Positions 29,601 through 38,600 of a stretch of 64,000 bases of DNA are shown here, one piece after another (within the stretch, counting starts at the first letter, position 1; each line of letters begins with the position of its first letter). The position numbers and the translations under genes are program-made. The stretch covers positions 1,959,222-2,023,221 of the forward strand of contig VZRR01006745.1 in NCBI GenBank assembly GCA_013398015.1, in the 5' to 3' direction. The notes under the pieces were generated by a model. The model ran no database searches. It was given only the letters and a program-made list of their open reading frames with translations, and was not told where the DNA came from. Origin of the DNA: Oreocharis arfaki (lineage: Eukaryota > Chordata > Aves > Passeriformes > Paramythiidae).

Positions 29601-32600
29601 GGACATGCAGGAGTAGAATCACAGAATGGTTTGGTTTGGAAGGGACTTTAAAGATCACATAGTTCCAAGCCTCCTGCTCTGGGCAGGGACACCTTCAGCT
29701 AGACCAGGTTATTTAAAGTCTCATCCAGCCTGGCCTTTAACACTTCCAGGGATGGGTCATCCACAACTTCTCTGTGCCAGTGCCTCACCACCCTCACAGT
29801 AAAGAAATTTTTCCTAATATCTAGTCTAAACCCACTTCCTTCCAGTATGAAGGCATTCCCCCTTTCCATGTTGCTCCATGCCCTTGTAGAAAGTCTCTCT
29901 GCATCTTTCTTGTAGGCTCCCTTCAGTTACTGGAAGGCTGCAATTACATCACTCTGAAGCCTTCTCTTTTCCACACTGAACAATCCCAATTCTCTCGGCC
30001 TTTCCTCACAGCAGAGGTGCTCTATTGGTCTAATAATCTTGCTGGCCTGCTCTGGACTCACTCCAGCAGGTCCCTGTCCTTCCTGTGCTGGGACCCCAGA
30101 GCTGGATGCTCCAGGTGGGTCTCAGCAGAGCAGAGCAGAGGGACAGAACCCACTCCCTCCCCTGCTGCCCACGGGGCTCTGGCTGCAGCCCAGGACACGT
30201 TTGGCTCTCTGGGCTGTGAGTGCCATGGCCGGGGCATGTCCAGCCTCTCACCCACCAGCACCTCCAAGTCCTTCTGGGCAGGGCTACTCTCAGTCTGTTC
30301 ATGCCCAGCCTGTGCTGACACTGGGGGTTGTCCCAACTCAGGTGCAGCACCAGAACTTAGTCTTCATAAACCTCATCATGTTCCCATGGGCCCACTTCTT
30401 GAGCCTGTTCCCCAGTCTCTATCTTGCTGTTTATCCACTCAAGAGGTGTGGACTGAGAAGTGAAGACTGAGGCTAAAAAGTTGAGTATCTCAGCCTTCTC
30501 CTCCTCTGTTGTTACCAGTTTTCCAGCATTGTTTATAGACCTTCCTTTTCTGCTTAGCATACCTGTAGAAGCTCTTCCTGTTATTTTTTGTGTCCCTTGC
30601 CAGGTTCAGTTCCAGGTTTCCCTTGGCCTTCTTCATTCCATCCCTATACAACCATACTTTGTCTCTATACTCTTATTCACTCACCTGCCCCAGCTTCAGC
30701 TGCCTGTGTGTGTTTGCTTTCCCAGCAGTTCCCTAACTCACCCATGCCAGTCTCTTGTCTTCCTTGACTGATCTCTTGCTCCTGGGGATTGCTAGCTCTT
30801 GCTCACTACGGAAGAATTCCTTAAAGATCTGCCACTTATGTTCTCCCACCTTGTCCCTGAGGGCAGCCTTCCAAGTAATCTATCTCCCTGAAGAGCAGAA
30901 AGTCTGCTTTTCTGAAGTTCAGGGACCTACCTTTACCCCTTACCAGATCCCTCAGGACTAAAACCTCATCAATGCATGGTCACTGCAGCCCAGGCTGCCT
31001 CCAGTCTTGATGTCCTCAGTTATCTTGTTCGCGTTGACCAACAGATCCAGTACCGCATCCCCTCTGGTAGGGCTGTCTGTTAGCCGGCTCAATCCTCCAT
31101 GCATTCCAAGAGTCTCCTGGATTGCCTACAGCTCCCTGTGCTACTTTCCCAGCAGATGTTGGGGAGGCTGAAGTCCCCCAGAAGGACAAGAGCCTGCAAG
31201 CACAGTGACTCCTGTAGCTGGGGCAAGACTTTGTCAATAGGGTCCCCTTAGTCAGGCCACAAATACGAATGTATGTAGCAAATACAGCCACAGGGTTCCC
31301 TTTATTGCTTTGGTCTCTGATTCTTATCCACAGGCTTTCCACCTGCTCACGTCTATCCCTGAGACAACTCTTCATGCCCAATCCACCTCTTGATATAGAG
31401 GGCAAACACTCAGCCTCTTGCTCCCCTCCTGTCCTTTCTGAACAGCCTGTAGCCATCCATAGTTGCACTTCAGTCACGGGATTTGTCCCAGGCTGCACCA
31501 GGGGAGGCAAGGAAGCATTTCTTTACTGAAAGTCTCCAGCTTTCAAACGCCAGTGGGGTAGATATTCAAACCCCACTGAACAAGGTCCTGAGAAACCTGC
31601 TCAAGCTGGCTTTGCTTGGAGCAGGGGGGATAAACTAACTGAGTTCAAGAGGCCCTTTCCAACCTCAACTATTCCATGATTCAAATGCCATTCTGAACTT
31701 GTCAAAAGACAGGACCTACTCTCAGTTGCTCAATTTCTTTAAGCTATCCCTCTACAGGTGAAGGGATATTTCAGCTTTCTGGTACTATCTTTGTACGTTC
31801 TGGTAAACTTTCTGCTTGTAGACTATTTTTCAGAAATAGTGCCAGAAAAAAAAATGTGAAATTTCTCCCAGCTGAATTTAATTCATGATACATACCTTCT
31901 TAAAAACTCCTCATCCTTATAACAAATAACGGTCTGGACATACTGAATATTACTACTGAAAAAAAGAAGGAAATCTTTAACAGAACCTACATCAACACTG
32001 ACTTCCTCTTAGATGTTCTCTTTTCCCTTTATTTTTCTCTCTTTGTATTTTGGCATATGGTTATTACAGAATGGAGTGTAGCATAAATACATGGCGAGAC
32101 ATGCAACAGAATGAACCAAACCACTGTGGCACAGAGTTCAACATAGTTATAAATAGGTTTCCTGGAGGGGAAATTAGTCTGAGTTGATAAGTAGACTGCA
32201 ATGCAGTGTGCAATCTGCACTCATCAAAAGAGTAAAAAGGCAGCTGCTGAATAACTACTAGCCTTTGTTGTTATAATATTTTAAGTCTGGAGAAAGCTTG
32301 AAAACAGAGCAGGTAACACAGAATGAACCAAAACAAAGAAACACAGAACACAGAAGATCAATATTCTATTGAGCTCCTGATAAGCTGTGTAAACTCACTG
32401 TATAGCAAAGAACTGCTTCCTTTCCTTCTAAGTACTGGGTTTTGAATAGGATACTTACCATGTAGAGAGCGAAAGCACACAACATGCTTGAAAAGTACAT
32501 GTAAATATCCTACCTTTTTCTGTATTTGCACAAAAGAGGCATAGTTAGTTACCTCTCGATTTCCACTTTCAGTAGACTTAAGCTTTGCAGTTGCTGCAGG

Positions 32601-35600
32601 TCTCATTGCTTCCACGGCTACTCCAGTGAACTTTGCCTTCCTCTTTTTTTCTAAAGCAATATACAATTCATATAAAAGATTTGTTGCAGCTCCATGCTGT
32701 CCTGTCATGATGTCTTGAGCCATATTCTCATTAAACTGCACACCAAGGAGGTGAAGTGTGGGTTCCAGGCGAGAAAAATTGTTAATTTTTGCATCTGCAA
32801 CTCTATATAATCAAAAACAACAGCAAAAAACAGAACATAAACTTATTTTCAAATCCAACTTGCTGCATTAAGCATGGTCACAACACTTATCTCATACCAA
32901 GATAGGAGGCGAAGAAAACCAACCCACAGAGGACTTCCTCAAATACTGTGATACACACTTTGGCTTAAATTTTATGCTGCTTCACAGGTAACCGCATTAC
33001 TATGCAAAACCTTTTGAAAAGACAAAGACCACACTGGATTATATAAATCCTGGTACATGTGCATGCAAAGTGCATCTAACAGCAAAAGCTAATCTGGATT
33101 GCAGCTAATGGTATACCATCCACCAAACACACAAGGAGTTTGAATGAAGTTTCTGTATTAGCTGTATCAATCACTTGAGCTCTCACCAGTTAAAACATAA
33201 GTACCCAAAAATAACTCTGTATTATCTATTAACCCCTACAACACTTCAACACATTTTTTCTCCAATAAAAAGAAATGGACACACAGGTTAGAGCAGTGTT
33301 GAAAACAAAGTAAATGTTCTAAATGAACAATTTACATTTGAAACTAAAATAGCGACTTGCAGGCTAATATTTCTTTTGATATGTAGATTCTTATGAAGAA
33401 GCACTCAAGAGATCAACAGATACACAGGGCAAAACGAAATAACAATAAATTATCAGTTTATAACAATCAACAAATCAAATTTTATCAAACAAATCCATAA
33501 CTTCAGACTGAGTCAGAAGACCATGCTTTCTACTGATCTGTTGCTTGAGTTCACAATAGTTCCTTCACATTGACCAAAAAAGCTTTTGAGGTCAGCCAAG
33601 ATCCATCATAATTCTACAGAAACGCCTAGTTTTAACTGAAGGCCTTCTGGTAACACATTATTCATCTTATTTCTAGATGAAACTGTCCAGGAGCTCATTA
33701 TTATCACTGTAACAGTCCACGCCTTTCCTACATACCTATACTGAACTGAAGCTTACAAGTATTGATAGTTTTTCTGACATTGATTCAAGGCTAAGATGAA
33801 CCCTCTTGCAAGAAATCATCTGACCTGCATCGAGAAGCTCTTAACTTTTTATTCTGTGAGGCTGACTGGCTTGTACATCTCTGCTTCTTGCTTCTTGCAC
33901 TCCTTGAAGGGAAGAGCAGCAGCTGCAGTCTTCTGGTTCTAGGGACTCCTCCTCTCACCACAACCTTTCAAAGATTATTGAGTGGCCCAGCAATGATATA
34001 GGCCAGGTCACACAGCCTGGGTGAGTACGTGAATGATTTATTTAATTGTTCCTTAAACTGTTCCTTCTCCATGGGAAAATCTTTCTTGCTGCAGACTTTC
34101 CGGTATGTCTCAGGGCCTTGGGATACCTCAGTCTTTTGCATGTCCCAGCAGACATTTTCCCCAGCCTCCCTTCTGCTGTGGAGATACCTGTAAAAGCCCT
34201 TCTTGTCACCCTTCTGCCTAGACATAAGACAAGACTTTCTCTTCATTAGGGCAATCATGTATATTGAAATAAATTGCCTGGACAGGTAGTGTAGACTCCA
34301 TCCTTGGAGGTTTTCAGGTCAAACAGGGTAAACTTCCAGATCACATAGATGCAGACTTTCCTGTTAGTTTCAAGCACTTGGGATTTCAGAGTGTGAGTCT
34401 GATGTAGCAGATTAAGATAGAAAAGGAATTAAGCATCTCAGTCTCAGCATGGCAGATACTCATTTGGGAATCTGAGAGGGAGGCTGATGAATGGAGCCAT
34501 ACTCTGCCATCTTTTTGATGCAGGACAACTAAGAATGGCCACCACAGAGGCATGTCCTGGATCTTTCCTGCTCTCTCACTTAGAGGGCAGGTCCTCTTCG
34601 TCCTCACCTTCCCAGCCTGTCCCTCCTAAAGAGCGTATATCAAGCCACGGCACTGCACCAGTCCTGGGAGCTATCCCACTGCCTCTCTGTGATTGCAATG
34701 ATTACCCAGCAATTGCCCACAGGCCTCTAATTTCTTCTGTTTGATCCCCAAGCTGCATGCATTACTATATAGGCACTTCAGAGAGGCAGCCAGTTGTGAT
34801 TTAAAAAACCTTTATAGTAATTCGGAAAAGACGTAAATGCTTCTCCCATAATCCTGTCTTCTCAACACTTCCTTAATTGCATGCACACATTTGGGATGGG
34901 CAGCCTTCTGCACTGTTTTGATGCTCTTATTCACATCACCTTCCTCTTGCTTGCCAGTCTAGGCCATCACTTCCTCTTGTTTGAAACTAATCCTCTCCAC
35001 CTCTACTCCTTCCTAGTTTAAAGTTATCCTCATCAGGTTTGCCAGGCTGTCGGCAATGATTTCCTTGTCCAGCTTGGTCAGGTGGATCCCATCTCTTCCC
35101 AGCAGTCTTCCCTCTCAAAAGAGGACCCTATGACTATGAAAAGCAAATCCCTGCAATGCACAGCAGCTGCACAACCATTTGTTGAACCAACTCACAGCTG
35201 CACAACCCCTTCTTGACCTGTAGAACCTATCCACTCCTCATCAAGCCCATACACCAGCAGAAGCAAGGAAAACAAATACTTGGGCCTTCATGCTTTTGGC
35301 TCCAGGTCTCTGGCAGTATTGTTGGTGTCCATAGAGAAGAAAAGCAGGGATATCAGTGCAAGGGCTGGACAAGTCTCTGCAGCTCTGGACTGAACCCCCA
35401 GCATGCAGCAAACCTCCCTGGCTAGCATGTGAGGTCAGCAGATGGCACTTCCATCTCGTGCAGGAGAAAGTCTCCCACTGCTACTCCCTACTTGTTCCTC
35501 CTGGTGCTCCAGTGTGGTTTAAACATCACCTGCCCAGATGTTTTGTTACACAGTGCCACCAGCACTTATCTGCTACCACTGCAATGAACCTGTTCTGCAG

Positions 35601-38600
35601 CTGCAGTTCAGCAGGTGGAGCAGACACCTTCCTTTTCCTCACAGAAGTCACGAGCTGCCAGTCACCTCCTTTTCCTAACACAACAATTCTGCCTGCCTCC
35701 CCCTCAGTGCAGCTGTGGGTCCAGTTTTGTGTATCTGCAGTGCCTCAGAGAAGATCCAGCGTACTGACCTCATTCTGCAGTACCTTGACTTGATAACACA
35801 GCTCCTCCATGAGCACATGCCTCTGCACCATGTCACCCTGATGAAAGCACTCCCATCAGTCTGAGACAGGGAGAATTGACTCCTTTCACTGGAGGTAAAT
35901 TCGAGTTGATGCCTCTGACACTCTGAGTAGTTGCTCCAGTGGCTCTGAGTATCACACCCTGTCATGCATCACCATCTTTGCTGGGCACACATACACTGTC
36001 TCAGCAGAGTTTCTAATCACTTCTTGCACCTACTGAAGTGCATCTTCACTAAATGCACCTTTCTAATTACCAGGGGACAAGATCTCAAAGCACCCTTCTA
36101 CTAGGAAGAACTGAGAGAACTTTTGGAAGCTGCTAGATCTGCTAGAAGAAATAAAAGCCTCCTGAAGCTATTTTTCCCAGCAACAGCAGGCACTCTAAGA
36201 GTTACCATGGGTTTTCCAATGATCCCAGAAATTTCTAAGACATCTAGAAGCCCTAGAAGCAGAGTTCAAAAACTGCTGTGCAAAACTGCTTTTTGTTGGC
36301 TGCCTTTATTAGCTGTGCTCAACCTGCTCTCCTACAATCTGGTGAGACTTGGGATAGAAAAGGGTGTGAATACACTAGATAAAAGCAGAGGTTCAGAAGA
36401 AGCAGGAAGATTTTGTAAAGCCTGGAACTCTTGATGTACATGTGCACCATGGTATGACAAAACACAGCATAAGCCAACCTCATGAATTGCATCATTGATG
36501 TACCAAAGCTCAAAGATCTGCACAAGATCTTCCACTTCCCACTTTACAGTTCTTCTTGATTATAGATATTGCACCAGATTACTTGTAAACTTATAAATTC
36601 TTACATGATCTTCTGCCAGAGCTCCACTCAGAGCCTCATAATGCTTCATTTTAGTGAAGGTGCAATGGTCGCCACCACACCACAAGTCTGTATTCCTAGC
36701 TCTACACAGCTCATAGGCAGAGTGACACTATTCCCAATCTTAGAGACATCCTTGAAAGGCTTTTTGAACCTTTGGTCTAACCTGGTACTTTTGTAGTTAC
36801 AATCAAAATGCATAATTTTCTTGAAGAAGTATGATCAATTTCTCTGGAAATACAAAATCAATTCATGCATCAAACATATTTAGCGTTTGAATGACTGAAA
36901 AATGTTTTAAATCTCAGTAAGTTCTACATATTTTTCCAACTCTGCATTAGCAAATCCTAGCTGAGAAAATACGTATTTTGTTTACTTTATGTAACAGACC
37001 TGTTACTTTATATAAGAGACCCGTAATCCATATGTACTAACCTGCTCTTCGAAAATTGTTTAAAGTCATCCTGAAGACCATATTTGTGTAGAAGTTCTCC
37101 TAGAAGGTAGCCAGTAGAAAATGCTTCTGGAAATGATCCTGGAACTAAATTCGTGGTTTTGTTGTTCGTTTGGTGTTTTTTAAAATCAGATATTTAAAAG
37201 AGTAAGAATGTTAATCTTAACAAAACTTGTTATTGTGTTTATAACAAAACTAAATCCAAACTTTATTGAATAATTCAGAGTAATACTAGGAGACTGATGT
37301 AGCAGTAATAGTTTTCAACTCACAAATAAATAAACTTTCTGTGTAGTCATTTTGCAACATCAGCTTTAGACAGCAATTTCTAATTTTCAGTGTTAAAATG
37401 CAAACATTGTCAAAATTGTCACTGAGATTGTGAAAATATCTATAAACTATAATTACTAAATTTTCCATACAAAATGCAAAGAAGAAAAAAGCTAGCTCTA
37501 ATGTGCTCCTCTTCATACAGTCACAGAATCACAGAATCATAGCATAAGCTGCATTGGAAGTGACCATCAGCACCATCGAGCCCAACTCCTGGCCCTGCAT
37601 CTGACACCCCAAGAGTCACACCTTGTGTCTGAGAGCATTGTCCAAATGCTTCTTGAGCTCTGGCAGGCTGTGACCACTTCCCTGGGGAGCCTGTTCCAGT
37701 GCCCAGTCACCCTCTGGGTGAAGAATCTTTTCCTGATACCCAACCTAAACCTCCCCTGACACAACTCCAGGCCATTCCCCCGAGTTCTGTCACTGTCACC
37801 ACAGAGGAGAGATCAGTGTCTGCCCCTGCACTTCCCCTCATGAGGGAATTGTAACTGCTATGAGGTGTTCCCTCGGTCTCAGCCACTCCTCACACGGCTT
37901 CCCCTCCAAACTCTTCATCACCCTCCTGGCCATCCTTTGGACACTCTCTAATGGTTTCATGCCTTTCTTACACTGTGGCACCCAAAACTGCCCCCAGCAC
38001 TCGAGGTGAGGCCGCCCCAGTGCAGAGCAAAGCAGGACAATCCCCTCCCTTGCCCAGCTGGTGATGCTGTGCCTGATGCCCCCCAGGACAGGGTTGGCCC
38101 TCTTGGCTGCCAGGGCACTGCTGACTCATGTTCAACTTGCCATCGACCCAGAGCCCCAGGTCCCTTTCCACAGTGCTTTTTTCCAGCATCTCCTTCCCCA
38201 GTCTATACATACACCCAGGTCTGTCTCATCCCAGGTGCAGAATTTGGCACCTGACCTTCATACAGTTGGTGATTGCCCGTCTCTCTCATTTTCCTGAGGG
38301 CTTTGCTCCCTCCTTGCAAGGCCAGCACAACACCTGCCATTCAAATCAAAGCACTACTTTCCAAACATATTAAAATATTTTTTATTCTCTAGAGTCCTTA
38401 TTAGCAGGTTGAGTTTGAGCACCTTATATCTCCTGAGAGCACCTGCCCCTTGAGGAGAATTAACTTCAGTTTGAAATTTTTCAGGCACTGGAATATATTG
38501 TCCAGGAAGGTGAAGGAGTCACCATCCCTGGAGGTGTTCAAGAGGTGTCTGGATCTGGCGCTGAGTGATGTGGTTTAGTGATTCAGGGGCTACAGGGGCA

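Noticed and set aside
30017..30771. Several overlapping frames of 67-148 codons on both strands
   Set aside because: All lie in the minus-strand CR1; similarity is to CR1 only.
32458..32552. Extension of SPEF2 exon 3 through EVTNYASFVQIQKK
   Set aside because: The frame stays open to a GTAGGA donor, but the earlier GTAACT donor ends where family similarity ends; retained only as an alternative.
35356..35793. 145-codon plus-strand frame
   Set aside because: The opposite strand carries decayed CR1 ORF1; the plus frame is its shadow.
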